A DNA stretch of 54,681 nt from a virus: IMG/VR virus record IMGVR_UViG_3300028228_000201, positions 1 to 54,681 of that record; one strand, 5' to 3'. The notes beneath the pieces were generated by a model. It was given only the letters and a program-made list of their open reading frames with translations, was not told the DNA's origin and searched no databases. Positions within the stretch are counted from its first letter, which is position 1; every line of letters starts with the position of its first letter. The position numbers were made by a program, and so were the translations under genes. Below, piece by piece: positions 1 through 7,662 of this stretch.

Positions 1-113
1 GGCGGCACTAACCGGAACCAACGACTCCCGTAGTACCTGTTGACCCTGTTGATAACCTTGGCGGTAACGATCCCGATCCGGATACCGGGACCTATGCAAC
101 CGCGAGTAGCGCA
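1..113. repeat. Left copy of terminal overlap (circular closure)
   Basis: Bases 1-113 repeat the last 111 bases of the window, differing only by four single-base indels in short runs (for example CTAACC here against CTACC at the right end, and AACGATCC here against AACGAATCC there). Both copies lie in the same gene, so the contig is a linearised circle. Neither copy is fully correct: this copy gives the better reading frame at DPDPDTGTY, the right copy gives it at GGTTGTTTP. Confidence 0.93.
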
Positions 114-244
114 GGATGTTAATGTAAGTGCCGCGTTCTAATTATGGTTTGACGGGCGCTGTTCCAACGCAACCGGTTGATTCAGGGAACCCTTTTGCAA
201 GACCTGAAAGCCAGCAAGGGATAGGTTCTTTAGGAGGCGGCTAA
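1..244 (+). CDS. 3' end of Gly/Pro-rich collagen-like virion protein (split by contig ends)
   Basis: This is the C-terminal part of the gene that begins at 53390 and crosses the circular junction. Readable pieces are PVVPVDPVDNLGGN, DPDPDTGTYATASSA, DVNVSAAF and, in a third frame, a tail ending NPFARPESQQGIGSLGGG before TAA at 242-244. At least three small indels are needed to join these pieces, fitting low-accuracy sequence at a contig end. The NPFARP element resembles NPGGPFARPYVQG near the end of the internal protein at 16518-18392. The function is unknown; a structural role is inferred from composition and position after the portal gene. Confidence 0.6.
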
Positions 245-317
245 CTTTTGAGATAGTTAAGTACATAACTTTGTGGTAAATTAACCCGTATGGGTCTTTT
301 TAACATGGGGCAAGTAT

Positions 318-779
318 GTGTTAGCAGAACTAGCTGCCTTCAACGCGGGCTTTAGCGTTGTGAAACAGGTCATTGCCAACGGCGGTGATCTTGCAAACGC
401 CTTTGGTTCCATCCAAAAAATGGTGGGGGCTAAAGAAGCGTTACGTGCTAAACAAAAGAAGAATGAGAACAGTGTGTTTTCTTTCTTGGGCACTAAGAAG
501 TCTAACGACTTTGAAGAGTTCATGGCGTTAGATAAGATACGAGAGACCGAAAAAGAACTGCACGAATACATGAAGATATATGGAAGAATCGGGTTGTACG
601 ATGACTGGATTCGCTTCCAAGCCGAGGCTCGCAAGAGACGGATAGCGGAGAGAAAAGAGATTGAAGCTATTGTGGCTCAAAGATGGGAGATTTTTTATTG
701 GTGTTTAGGCTTCATGCTGTTGGCCCTTGGCTGTTGGGGGATCGTCGAGTATCTTATTTTTATAAGGGACTCACGCTAA
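318..779 (+). CDS. Membrane protein beside the lysis genes, unknown function
   Basis: A protein of about 153 residues. The N-terminal half holds a helical segment (LAAFNAGFSVVKQVIANGG), the middle is highly charged (KEAL..KQKKNE), and one hydrophobic helix near the C-terminus (WCLGFMLLALGCWGIVEYLIF, about residues 127-147) is followed by a short basic end. It lies just upstream of the holin and endolysin, so a lysis-accessory or membrane role is possible. The start is uncertain: GTG 318 has a GGGG run upstream, but ATG 290 in another frame gives MGLFNMGQV and one extra base near 318 would fuse it to this frame. I do not recognise the family by name. Confidence 0.6.
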   Translation: MLAELAAFNAGFSVVKQVIANGGDLANAFGSIQKMVGAKEALRAKQKKNENSVFSFLGTKKSNDFEEFMALDKIRETEKELHEYMKIYGRIGLYDDWIRFQAEARKRRIAERKEIEAIVAQRWEIFYWCLGFMLLALGCWGIVEYLIFIRDSR

Positions 780-797
780 GATAAAAAAGGAGGCGAA

Positions 798-1170
798 ATG
801 TTACAATCACTAATCGGTCCCGTGACAGGGCTCTTAGATAAATTTATCCAAAGACAAAGATACCAAGGCCCAACTAGCGCATGACATTGGGACCATGGCC
901 GAAAAACATGGTCAAGAAATTGCCCTAGCGCAAATTGCCTTAAACACTGCTGATGCCAAAGGAAACTTCTTTCAATCTTCTTGGAGGCCGTTATGTGGGC
1001 ACGTTTGCGTTCTTGGTTTAGCCGTCAATTTTTTAATATCACCCATAGCAGCGGGCTTTGGAGTAGATGTCCCACAAGCAGACATGTCGGTAATGATGCC
1101 AGTTCTCATGGGAATGCTCGGTCTGGGGGGACTCCGCTCGTTCGAGCGCGTGAAAGGCGTAATAAAATGA
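798..1170 (+). CDS. 3TM holin (GTA-holin type), split by a one-base insertion
   Basis: This is the phage holin that permeabilises the inner membrane. ATG 798 follows a strong AAGGAGG site. The first frame reads MLQSLIGPVTGLLDKFIQ and stops at 884; the next frame reads DKDTKAQLAHDIGTMAEK and continues to 1170. Removing one A from the AAA in ATCCAAAGAC joins them (LDKFIQDKDTK). The product matches the three-TM holin family of gene transfer agents (PF11351 type): a charged helix with ALAQIALNTADA, the SSWRPLCG element, then hydrophobic segments LGLAVNFLISPIAAGF and MMPVLMGMLGLGG. The undisturbed downstream open frame from 895 is 91 residues. The stop overlaps the endolysin ATG. Confidence 0.85.
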
Positions 1171-1643
1171 CCTTTAAATTATCAAACCGCAGTCTAGGTA
1201 AACTAGAAGGCGTACACCCTCTGCTAGTTAAAGTTGTTGAAACTGCTATCCAGCATACACAAACAGATTTTGGCGTTATCTTTGGTGTCAGGACGTTGGC
1301 CGAGCAGCAAGAGCTGTTTGACAAAGGCGCGTCTAAAACCATGAACAGCAACCATTTGATCCAAGACGACGGTTATTCACACGCCGTTGATCTGATGGCG
1401 TATGTTGGTTCGCGGGGATCGTGGGAACTTTCTTTGTATGACGATCTGGCGGATGCTATGAAGATAGCGGCTGAAAAGCATGGCGCTCATATTCGTTGGG
1501 GCGGTTCATGGACGGTAGATGATATCCGTACATGGGATGGCACGATGGAAGAAGCAATGAACAGTTATGTTGATCTTCGACGCTCTCAAGGCAGACGCCC
1601 TTTTATAGATGGACCCCACTTTGAACTGCGATCTCTCGCATAA
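1167..1643 (+). CDS. Endolysin, M15-type L-alanyl-D-glutamate peptidase
   Basis: A 158-residue peptidoglycan endopeptidase of the VanY/M15 kind. Zinc-site elements are NSNH then YSHAVDL (S-x-H and H-A-V-D, with a six-residue insertion compared with the usual SxHxxGxAVD) and the C-terminal GPHFEL histidine. FGVIFGVRTLAEQQELFDKG is the usual substrate-side segment. ATG 1167 overlaps the holin stop (ATGA), which implies translational coupling; a longer in-frame start at 981 would lie inside the holin gene and is rejected. Together with the holin it forms the lysis cassette. Confidence 0.9.
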   Translation: MTFKLSNRSLGKLEGVHPLLVKVVETAIQHTQTDFGVIFGVRTLAEQQELFDKGASKTMNSNHLIQDDGYSHAVDLMAYVGSRGSWELSLYDDLADAMKIAAEKHGAHIRWGGSWTVDDIRTWDGTMEEAMNSYVDLRRSQGRRPFIDGPHFELRSLA

Positions 1644-1724
1644 TTATTTATTTTGTCCTAGCACCTCCCATATAAGGTGTGATACGATTATATCAGACAA
1701 TGTTTGATTATATGCGAGGGGTAG
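1644..1724 (+). promoter_or_regulatory. Intergenic region with hairpin and repeated GATTATAT, before head genes
   Basis: The 81-bp gap between endolysin and head genes holds a small hairpin (CACCT, 7-nt loop, AGGTG) and two copies of GATTATAT (1686-1693 and 1706-1713) spaced 20 bp. It ends with a GAGGGG ribosome site before ATG 1725. No convincing -35/-10 pair at 17-bp spacing is visible, so I call it only a candidate control region. Confidence 0.35.
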
Positions 1725-1919
1725 ATGGACGAAATTTATGTAGCCGAAGCTGTTTTTAGAATCTTGAGAGATAGACGGCAAGGCGTGACAGATTTGATGA
1801 TATACGGTAACGTGAAGTCAATGGAACAATATCGTGAGCTTATGGGCAACTTAGAATGTCTTACTCACGTGGAACAGGAACTCAAGAGCCTGCTAGATAA
1901 ACAGGAGCAATCATTATGA
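1725..1919 (+). CDS. Small conserved-looking phage protein, unknown
   Basis: A 64-residue acidic, mostly helical protein (VAEAVFRILRDRRQGVTDLMIYG, then a coiled-coil-like HVEQELKSLLDKQ). A GAGGGG ribosome site lies just upstream and the stop overlaps the next ATG (ATGA). Small proteins of this pattern occur before the head genes in marine podoviruses, as I recall. Its place beside the chaperonin-like gene and scaffold suggests a head-assembly or DNA-packaging accessory role, which is inference only. Confidence 0.7.
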   Translation: MDEIYVAEAVFRILRDRRQGVTDLMIYGNVKSMEQYRELMGNLECLTHVEQELKSLLDKQEQSL

Positions 1920-2446
1920 TTAGCCAAGACAAAGAAGATACAACTCCAAAAGTAGTTTTTGAAAAGACTGCCAAGGAGATTGCTAACGACAAAAGAGCAG
2001 AAGCCAAGGCGCAAGAAGACGAAGCCAAGGCGAAGAAAGAAGCACAAAGCCTTGCTGATGCTTACGTGGAAAAACCACGCTTGAATCCCGAAGCCATCGG
2101 GAAAACTCTCTTAGACCGGATGCCTAACCCTACGGGTTGGCGGATTTTGATCCTACCTTATCAAGGTAAGGGTAAAACCGCAGGCGGTATTTTTCTACCT
2201 AGTGAAACAGTAGAAAAAAGCCAAATCTCCACTCAAGTTGGTTACGTTCTTAAAGTGGGCCCACTCGCCTACCAAGACACAGCCAAATTCCCTACTGGAC
2301 CATGGTGCGAAGAAAAGCAGTGGGTGATGTTTGCCCGTTATGCTGGTTCACGCTTCCAGATAGACGGCGGAGAAGTCAGAATCCTGAATGATGATGAAAT
2401 TCTATCAACCATTCTGGACCCGGAAGATATACATCAATTAAACTAA
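1916..2446 (+). CDS. groES: GroES-like co-chaperonin
   Basis: A 176-residue protein whose C-terminal ~115 residues match the Cpn10/GroES fold: GWRILILPYQGKGKTAGGIFLP (first beta strands and mobile loop, with GGIFLPSET in place of the bacterial GGIVLT), VGYVLKVGPLAYQD and a C-terminal VRILNDDEIL strand. The first ~60 residues are an additional Lys/Glu/Ala-rich extension absent from bacterial GroES (about 95 residues). No GroEL gene is present, so it would work with host GroEL, as T4 gp31 does, probably to fold the capsid protein encoded downstream. ATG 1916 overlaps the previous stop. Confidence 0.85.
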   Translation: MISQDKEDTTPKVVFEKTAKEIANDKRAEAKAQEDEAKAKKEAQSLADAYVEKPRLNPEAIGKTLLDRMPNPTGWRILILPYQGKGKTAGGIFLPSETVEKSQISTQVGYVLKVGPLAYQDTAKFPTGPWCEEKQWVMFARYAGSRFQIDGGEVRILNDDEILSTILDPEDIHQLN

Positions 2447-2456
2447 GGAGATAAAA

Positions 2457-3320
2457 ATGGCCGAGAATAACGAAGTCGAATTAGACGTCGGTGATGCGGA
2501 AGCTGTAGACATAGAGGTGACGGAGGATATTCGTGAAGATGACGATAGTTCCGAAGGCTCTGAAGACCAGTTTTCCAAAGCTGAAACGTCAACCCAGAAG
2601 CGTATTAGTCGTCTGACTAAAAAGATGCGTGAAGCAGAACGTCGTGAGCAAGAAGCAATTAAGTATGCTCAAGCTGTTCAGGGTGAATCAAATAACCTCA
2701 AACAACGTATGACCAGTTTAGACACTCACTACGTTGCAGAGTATACCAGCCGAGTTAACACTCAAATATCCCAAGCGGAAGCTAATCTAACTCGCGCAAT
2801 TGAGTTAGGTGACAGTCAAGCAACGGTTGAAGCTCAACGAACACTTACCAGTTTAGCTATTCAACAAGACCGTGCTAATCAGGCAAAGATGCAGTCGCAG
2901 CGACAGCAACAACAAGCAGCCGCAGCTCAACAGCACCAAGCCCGTCAGCCTATGCCCGCACAGCAGCCTAAAAGACCCGACCCTAAAGCAGAGTCGTGGG
3001 CTATGCGAAACAGTTGGTTTGGCTCAGACGAAGCAATGACGTATGCTGCGTTTGGTATACACAAAAGGCTAGTCGAAGACGAAGGGTTTGACCCCAACGG
3101 AGAAGACTACTATACTGAACTTGATCGCCGTATTTCTGACAAGTTTGGAAACGGCTCAAACGGCACCAATAGACGACCCGCTCAGACAGTCATTGGCGCT
3201 TCAAGAACACCATCTGGGCGCAGTAGTGGGAGAAAGGTCCGACTCACCCCGAGCCAAGTCGCAATTGCGAAAAAATTGGGTGTGCCGCTTGAAGAATATG
3301 CGAAATACGTGAAGGAGTAA
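2457..3320 (+). CDS. Capsid scaffolding protein
   Basis: A 287-residue protein with an acidic N-terminus, a long coiled coil (KRISRLTKKMREAERREQEAIK to about residue 150), a Gln/Ala-rich linker (QRQQQQAAAAQQHQ) and a basic C-terminus (GRKVRLTPSQVAIAKKLGVP) of the type that contacts the capsid protein. Composition, length and position two genes upstream of the major capsid protein fit a scaffold. It follows an AAGGAGA ribosome site. There is no protease motif that I can see. Confidence 0.85.
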   Translation: MAENNEVELDVGDAEAVDIEVTEDIREDDDSSEGSEDQFSKAETSTQKRISRLTKKMREAERREQEAIKYAQAVQGESNNLKQRMTSLDTHYVAEYTSRVNTQISQAEANLTRAIELGDSQATVEAQRTLTSLAIQQDRANQAKMQSQRQQQQAAAAQQHQARQPMPAQQPKRPDPKAESWAMRNSWFGSDEAMTYAAFGIHKRLVEDEGFDPNGEDYYTELDRRISDKFGNGSNGTNRRPAQTVIGASRTPSGRSSGRKVRLTPSQVAIAKKLGVPLEEYAKYVKE

Positions 3321-3326
3321 AAGAAA

Positions 3327-3818
3327 ATGACTGAACAAAATGACCAAGAAAAAGGTAGTTCGGCTATGAACCGTACTTCTCGCGCTAACCAAACTCGGGA
3401 GAAACAGGCTGTTCGTAAGCCATGGGCTCCCCCGTCTATGCTAGATGCACCACCTGCCCCTGATGGCTTTAAACATCGTTGGATTCGCGCCGAAACGCGT
3501 GGCTTTGATGATACAAAGAACATCAGTGCCAAATTAAGGGAAGGTTATGAACTGGTCCGTAAGGACGAGTATCCTGACTTTGAAAGCCCTACTGTTGAAA
3601 CAGGTAAATATCAAGGTGTGTTTGGAGTTGGCGGATTGCTACTCGCTCGGATTCCGGACGAAACTGTAACTGAAAGGACTAACTACTTCGCAGGTCGAAG
3701 TAAAGACCAGATGGATGCAGTGGATCACGACATGATGAGAGAGAATGCACATTCATCGATGACGATCAATAAACCCGACCGTCAATCTCGTGTAACTTTC
3801 GGTGGCCCCAACAAATGA
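3327..3818 (+). CDS. Conserved head-region protein, unknown
   Basis: A 163-residue protein with a charged, disordered-looking N-terminus, then an ordered region (GFKHRWIRAETRGFDDTKNIS, EGYELVRKDEYPDF, FGVGGLLLARIPDETV) and a polar tail. It sits between scaffold and decoration-like genes in the head operon. The wording HRWIR..GF.D..N is typical of a protein found next to scaffold genes in marine podoviruses, but no biochemical role is known to me. A structural or assembly role is inferred from context. Confidence 0.75.
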   Translation: MTEQNDQEKGSSAMNRTSRANQTREKQAVRKPWAPPSMLDAPPAPDGFKHRWIRAETRGFDDTKNISAKLREGYELVRKDEYPDFESPTVETGKYQGVFGVGGLLLARIPDETVTERTNYFAGRSKDQMDAVDHDMMRENAHSSMTINKPDRQSRVTFGGPNK

Positions 3819-3848
3819 AATGGGCTACCCCTTTAGGAGAGAACTAAA

Positions 3849-4496
3849 ATGGCTAATACAAATACTGCCTATGGTCTCCGTCCTATCGGGCTTGTTGGAA
3901 GCGGTGTAAATTCTACTGGTGTAACTCAGTATGAAATCGCCTCTAACAATACCAATGTGATCTACCAATATGGTCTTTGCGTTCCGCTTGCTGCGGGCGT
4001 TATTGACTATGCTGGTGCCACAAGTGGGGGAACTACCCCCGCACTTGGTGTCCTGATGGGTGTGGAGTATGTAGATTCGGTTTCTAAGAAACCAATCTGG
4101 ATCAGCTACTGGCCCGGTTCCGGCTCTGTAAGCGTGGATACGAACTATCCTGTTAAAGCTTTCGTCGCCGACAACCCTAACCAGTTGTTTAAAGTAGCGT
4201 CTGACGCAACACTAACTGATCGTGCTACCGCACAAGCAGCCGTGTTCGCAAACGCTTCATTGGGAACTTCAGCACGTACTGGTACTGCTGTAGGTAACTC
4301 AAATTCCGCCTTGGGCGTGTCTACAATTGCAACAACGGCAACGTTGCCTTTGCGTATTGTTGGCATTCAAGACGACGCAGGGAACACGGACTTCAGTGAA
4401 GCCGGTATTCCTTTTATCGTCAGGATAAACGCTCATTATAATTCAAACACAAGCCGTTTCGACTCGCAGACTACCGCGACCGCAACTGGCGTATAA
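3849..4496 (+). CDS. Head decoration-like structural protein
   Basis: A 215-residue Gly/Ser/Thr/Ala-rich beta protein (NTNTAYGLRPIGLVGSGVNSTG at the N-terminus) lacking charged clusters. It lies immediately before the major capsid gene and has its own AGGAGA ribosome site. Composition and location suit a capsid surface or cement protein; the exact family is not certain. The DNA shows no sign of a frameshift. Confidence 0.7.
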   Translation: MANTNTAYGLRPIGLVGSGVNSTGVTQYEIASNNTNVIYQYGLCVPLAAGVIDYAGATSGGTTPALGVLMGVEYVDSVSKKPIWISYWPGSGSVSVDTNYPVKAFVADNPNQLFKVASDATLTDRATAQAAVFANASLGTSARTGTAVGNSNSALGVSTIATTATLPLRIVGIQDDAGNTDFSEAGIPFIVRINAHYNSNTSRFDSQTTATATGV

Positions 4497-4509
4497 GGAG
4501 GGCTAAGAC

Positions 4510-5421
4510 ATGGCTATTTCTCGCGCACAATTAGCGAAAGAGCTTGAACCCGGCCTAAACGCCTTGTTTGGACTCGAATATAACCGTTACGAAAATGAGC
4601 ACACTGAAATCTTTGACGAAGAGTCTTCGGACAGAGCGTTTGAGGAAGAAGTAATGCTCGGTGGTTTCTCCACAGCACCCGTTAAAAATGAAGGCCAGTC
4701 CATCAGTTTTGACGACGCTCAAGAGACTTATACCGCTCGTTACACTCACGAAACCATTGCGCTTGCGTTCTCAATTACTGAGGAAGCAGTGGAAGACAAT
4801 CTGTATGATCGTCTTGCATCGCGCTACACCAAAGCTCTGGCTCGCTCTATGGCCCAGACTAAGCAAATCAAAGCGGCAGCAATCCTGAACAATGCGTTCA
4901 CGGCTGGTGTCAATGCGGTTGGCGATGGTGCAGCACTTTGTTCAGCAGCGCATCCGTCTTTATCTGGTAACCAAACCAACGTCTTGGCAGTTGCTGCCGA
5001 CCTTAACGAAACTTCGTTAGAGCAGATGTTGATTGATATTGCTGGTATGACAGATGAGCGTGGTTTGAAGATTGCTGTTCGCGGCATGAAGCTTATTATA
5101 CCTAAAGAGCTTCAGTTCATCGCAGAGCGAGTTATTAACTCGAACCTGCGCTCTGGTACTGCGGATAACGACAATAACGCAATGAAGTCTATGGGAATGC
5201 TTCCAGACGGTGCGGTGGTAAACCACTTCCTCACTGACACAGATGCTTTCTTCATTAAGACTGATGCACCTAACGGCTTCAAATACTTCAACCGTTCAGC
5301 CATTAAAACGGCGATGGAAGGCGACTTTGATACCGGCAACATGCGCTTTAAGGCTCGTGAACGTTACTCTTTCGGTGTATCCGATTGGCGTGGTGTTTAC
5401 GGTACTCCCGGCGCTGCGTAA
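4510..5421 (+). CDS. Major capsid protein (HK97-fold type)
   Basis: The 303-residue coat protein of the icosahedral head. Segments in order are an N-terminal arm (ISRAQLAKELEPGLNALFG), an E-loop-like stretch (YTARYTHETIALAFSITEEAVEDN), the long spine helix (RYTKALARSMAQTKQIKAAAILNNAF), GAALCSAAHPSLSG, an A-domain stretch (AVRGMKLIIPKELQFIAERVI) and the C-terminal RYSFGVSDWRGVYG. This order is typical for capsid proteins of HMO-2011-like and related podoviruses. It is preceded by AAGGAGG and followed by a strong terminator, as expected for the most abundant virion protein. Confidence 0.9.
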   Translation: MAISRAQLAKELEPGLNALFGLEYNRYENEHTEIFDEESSDRAFEEEVMLGGFSTAPVKNEGQSISFDDAQETYTARYTHETIALAFSITEEAVEDNLYDRLASRYTKALARSMAQTKQIKAAAILNNAFTAGVNAVGDGAALCSAAHPSLSGNQTNVLAVAADLNETSLEQMLIDIAGMTDERGLKIAVRGMKLIIPKELQFIAERVINSNLRSGTADNDNNAMKSMGMLPDGAVVNHFLTDTDAFFIKTDAPNGFKYFNRSAIKTAMEGDFDTGNMRFKARERYSFGVSDWRGVYGTPGAA

Positions 5422-5444
5422 TTTACGCAAACCTGTTGTACGAG

Positions 5445-5470
5445 AAAGGGGGCTTCGGCCCCCTTTTTTT
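5445..5470 (+). terminator. Rho-independent terminator after the major capsid gene
   Basis: A perfect 6-bp GC stem GGGGGC / GCCCCC (5448-5453 with 5458-5463) closed by a stable TTCG tetraloop and followed by seven T (5464-5470). Upstream A residues can extend the stem against the T run. It ends the capsid transcript 24 bases after the stop codon. Confidence 0.93.
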
Positions 5471-5503
5471 ATCTTAATATTGACAGGTAAAAGGTACAAT
5501 GGT

Positions 5504-5578
5504 ATGTTGAACCTATCGGGAAACATTCCGGTGAATCTGACAGGCCCGACTGACGATATGCAGACAGATTTGCCTTAA
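5504..5578 (+). CDS. Possible 24-residue peptide
   Basis: A short frame (MLNLSGNIPVNLTGPTDDMQ...) between the capsid terminator and the next virion gene. The NLTGNIPVNLTG-like sequence resembles beta-rich structural peptides. The ribosome site is weak (GGTAAAAGGT about 10 bases upstream). It is listed because the 180-bp gap otherwise holds only the terminator; it may be non-coding leader. Confidence 0.3.
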   Translation: MLNLSGNIPVNLTGPTDDMQTDLP

Positions 5579-5600
5579 ACTCGCATATGAGGAAAATATT

Positions 5601-6107
5601 ATGGGCGCTACGACTTTTTCAGGTCCCGTCAAATCCCTCGGTGGATTCATTTCCGCTGGTTCTGACAATGACATCAACATCACTGCTGATGACACTCTCA
5701 CCGTACAAGGCTTTGCTGGTCGGATGCTTCGTGTAAACGACGCTGACTGCAAAATCACGTTGCCCACTATTGTGGCTACGACCCCTAACGACCCCACCGC
5801 CCCTGATCAGGCCAACAATATTGGCGCTTCTTTTAGCTTCTTTATTGAAACAACCGCGACTGACTTAGACATTAAGACAGACGGTACTGATAAGTTTGTG
5901 GGTGGTCTTTATACCGGCGTTACTAACGCTACGGGTAAAACGTTTATTTCGGGTGCGGCTAACGACGTCATCACTTTAAACGGTACTACTAAGGGCGGAC
6001 TTGCCGGTTCAATGATCACCGTAACGGCCATTGCTTCAGCAAAATACGCTGTCACTGGTATTACGTTGGGTTCTGGTACGCTAGTGACTCCTTTCGCTGA
6101 CTCGTAA
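5601..6107 (+). CDS. Virion structural protein, beta-rich
   Basis: A 168-residue protein that begins MGATTFSGPVKSLGGF, rich in Gly, Thr, Ala and Asp, with alternating beta patterns (ITADDTLTVQGFAGRMLRV, GLAGSMITVTAIASAKYAV). A GAGG ribosome site lies upstream. It is the first gene after the capsid terminator. Proteins of this type follow capsid genes in many marine phages and are found in virions; a head-surface or fibre role is likely but unproven here. Confidence 0.7.
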   Translation: MGATTFSGPVKSLGGFISAGSDNDINITADDTLTVQGFAGRMLRVNDADCKITLPTIVATTPNDPTAPDQANNIGASFSFFIETTATDLDIKTDGTDKFVGGLYTGVTNATGKTFISGAANDVITLNGTTKGGLAGSMITVTAIASAKYAVTGITLGSGTLVTPFADS

Positions 6108-6120
6108 TAGGAGAAACCGC

Positions 6121-6393
6121 ATGTCGGGTTCAGATGTAAGATCGATACGCATAACCGCGACGGGATCAGTAGGTGTTGGTCCCGCTCGTATTAGGCAGGT
6201 TCAAGTCAAAACAACGACGGGTTCTCCACGCCTTACGATAACGGACGGAAGCGGTGGCGCGGTTGCCTTGGACATGGATTTAAATGCCTCGGCAACGCAC
6301 TCTGCTAACATCCCTTCTGACGGCATTCGAGTCTCTGATATCTGGGTATCTGCGGTAACCGCCATTACGTCGGTTACTGTTTTTTACAGTTGA
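6121..6393 (+). CDS. Small virion-like beta protein, paralogue A
   Basis: A 90-residue protein of alternating hydrophobic and polar residues, with the pattern SIRITATGSVGVGPARIRQVQV at the start and a C-terminal ...ITSVTVFYS. It shares its layout with the next gene (SDV..., TATG.V..G..RI, IPSDGI/IPDEGM, ITSVTVFYS/ITNITVFYN), so the two are a diverged tandem duplication. Probably a structural component; the function is unknown. Confidence 0.7.
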   Translation: MSGSDVRSIRITATGSVGVGPARIRQVQVKTTTGSPRLTITDGSGGAVALDMDLNASATHSANIPSDGIRVSDIWVSAVTAITSVTVFYS

Positions 6394-6407
6394 AGAAGGG
6401 ATAAATT

Positions 6408-6677
6408 ATGGCGTCTGATGTAAAAGCAACCTACCTAACCGCAACCGGAACCGTTTTTGCGGGTAGATCGCGCATAAAGGCTATCCATTATCAAGCGGGT
6501 TCTAGTCCTTCTTTGGTTTTAAAGACCGGAAGTACGAGCGGAACCACACAGTTAACGTTAGCTTTTGCTAACAGCACTGATGACAATGTTTATATACCGG
6601 ACGAGGGGATGTTATTTAGTGACGGATGTTATGCCGTACTGACTAACATCACCAACATCACGGTCTTTTATAACTGA
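6408..6677 (+). CDS. Small virion-like beta protein, paralogue B
   Basis: The 89-residue second copy of the tandem pair. It matches the preceding protein at SDV, TATGTVFAGRSRIK, a central Gly/Thr-rich turn, YIPDEGMLFSDG and the terminal ITNITVFYN, with similar length and no gaps of note. Spacing of 14 bp and an AAGGGA ribosome site show co-expression. The function is unknown. Confidence 0.7.
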   Translation: MASDVKATYLTATGTVFAGRSRIKAIHYQAGSSPSLVLKTGSTSGTTQLTLAFANSTDDNVYIPDEGMLFSDGCYAVLTNITNITVFYN

Positions 6678-6684
6678 GGTAGTT

Positions 6685-6948
6685 ATGGTCACGCAAGTAA
6701 CACCTCCTACGAAACAAAAACGAGCGCAAGGTAAGAAAAGACCGGCATGGCGTGACGGGGATATTATGAAAGTAACAGAAGTTTTAGCCAAGCTAGAGAA
6801 GCACGAAGCCGAATGTAACTTACGCTACAAGAGGATTGAGGAGAAACTAGGCGAACAAAAAACTTCAATGAAAGCCTTGGACCTTAAAATATGGGGTCTT
6901 GCGATCCTAATAATAATAGCGCCGATGGTGCACAAGTTCTTGTCGTAG
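6685..6948 (+). CDS. Coiled-coil protein with C-terminal membrane anchor
   Basis: An 87-residue protein with a basic N-terminus, a coiled coil (EVLAKLEKHEAECNLRYKRIEEKLGEQKTS without a break) and one C-terminal hydrophobic helix (IWGLAILIIIAPMVHKF). This layout resembles XhlA-type hemolysin/holin accessory proteins and could aid lysis or anchor at the membrane, although it lies among structural genes and away from the holin. The start is ATG 6685 with GAGG just upstream. Confidence 0.65.
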   Translation: MVTQVTPPTKQKRAQGKKRPAWRDGDIMKVTEVLAKLEKHEAECNLRYKRIEEKLGEQKTSMKALDLKIWGLAILIIIAPMVHKFLS

Positions 6949-6950
6949 CC

Positions 6951-7544
6951 ATGAACATAGCTTTCTTCAGTGACCCCTTAGAGGCGGAGATTGTAAAAGA
7001 GATCAAACTTTGGTCTTCCGATATTTTAGAAAAACCTAGCCCTTACTTTAATAACTTGCCCCCGTGTCCGTATGCCCGGAACGCGTGGGTAGACGACAAA
7101 GTAGCTATTCTTTTCATTCACGAAGAGAACTACCAGACCTTATATTCCTGTATGTCACAATGGGACGATAAACACGATATCGCGATCATTGCTGATTTAG
7201 GAAACACCAAGAATTCAGAAGACTTCCACGAATACCTAGACGGTTTAAACAACTGTATTTCAGAAGGTATGTTCATAGACAAAGACATTTGGTTGATGGG
7301 TTTTCACCCGGACGACGAGCCTAGCGAGTTTGTTCAAGACGTAGAGTTTGCGCCTTTGGTAGAAACGCCCTATGCTATGATATTCGTCCAACGTTTGTCT
7401 AAGTTGCAACAAGCGGCAGACAAGCTGGATAAAAAAGGCTATTATGATACTTATGATGCCGAATATAATGCACGTGACATATACGAACTAAGAGAAACCC
7501 TGTATAGGAGATTAAAAGATGGCGATGAAACCCAAAAAGCGTAA
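6951..7544 (+). CDS. Conserved-looking protein with PCPYARNAW motif, unknown
   Basis: A soluble protein of 197 residues starting at ATG 6951, three bases after the previous stop; a longer in-frame start at 6891 lies inside that gene. It has a Cys-containing NNLPPCPYARNAW motif, a VAILFIH strand and a MGFHPDDEPSEFV segment. The mixed alpha/beta pattern suggests an enzyme-like fold. PCP(F/Y)A motifs occur in several uncharacterised families, and I cannot place it. It overlaps the next small basic gene by 26 bases. Confidence 0.65.
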   Translation: MNIAFFSDPLEAEIVKEIKLWSSDILEKPSPYFNNLPPCPYARNAWVDDKVAILFIHEENYQTLYSCMSQWDDKHDIAIIADLGNTKNSEDFHEYLDGLNNCISEGMFIDKDIWLMGFHPDDEPSEFVQDVEFAPLVETPYAMIFVQRLSKLQQAADKLDKKGYYDTYDAEYNARDIYELRETLYRRLKDGDETQKA

Positions 7545-7662
7545 GGTTGTAGCAAAACCAATGCGTAACGGCGGCATGGTTAAAAAAATGCGCGGCGGGG
7601 GTATGGTTAAGAAAATGCGCAAAGGCGGAAAAGTAAGCAAGTGCGCGGTGAGGAATGCCTAA
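7519..7662 (+). CDS. Tiny Lys/Arg-rich protein with GGMVKKM repeats
   Basis: A 47-residue, very basic protein (start MAMKPKKRKVVAKPMRNGG). It has two overlapping copies of GGMVKKMR(G/K)GG, the same 11-residue GG-x-V-x-x-M-x-x-GG pattern seen in larger virion proteins of this genome. AGGAG lies upstream, and TAATG couples it to the next gene. Highly basic small proteins like this may bind DNA in the head; that is inference. Confidence 0.7.
   Translation: MAMKPKKRKVVAKPMRNGGMVKKMRGGGMVKKMRKGGKVSKCAVRNA

Noticed and set aside
5480-5500. TTGACA followed by TACAAT after the capsid terminator
   Set aside because: The hexamers are only 9 bp apart, too close for a sigma70 promoter, and no alternative partner at 16-18 bp is good.
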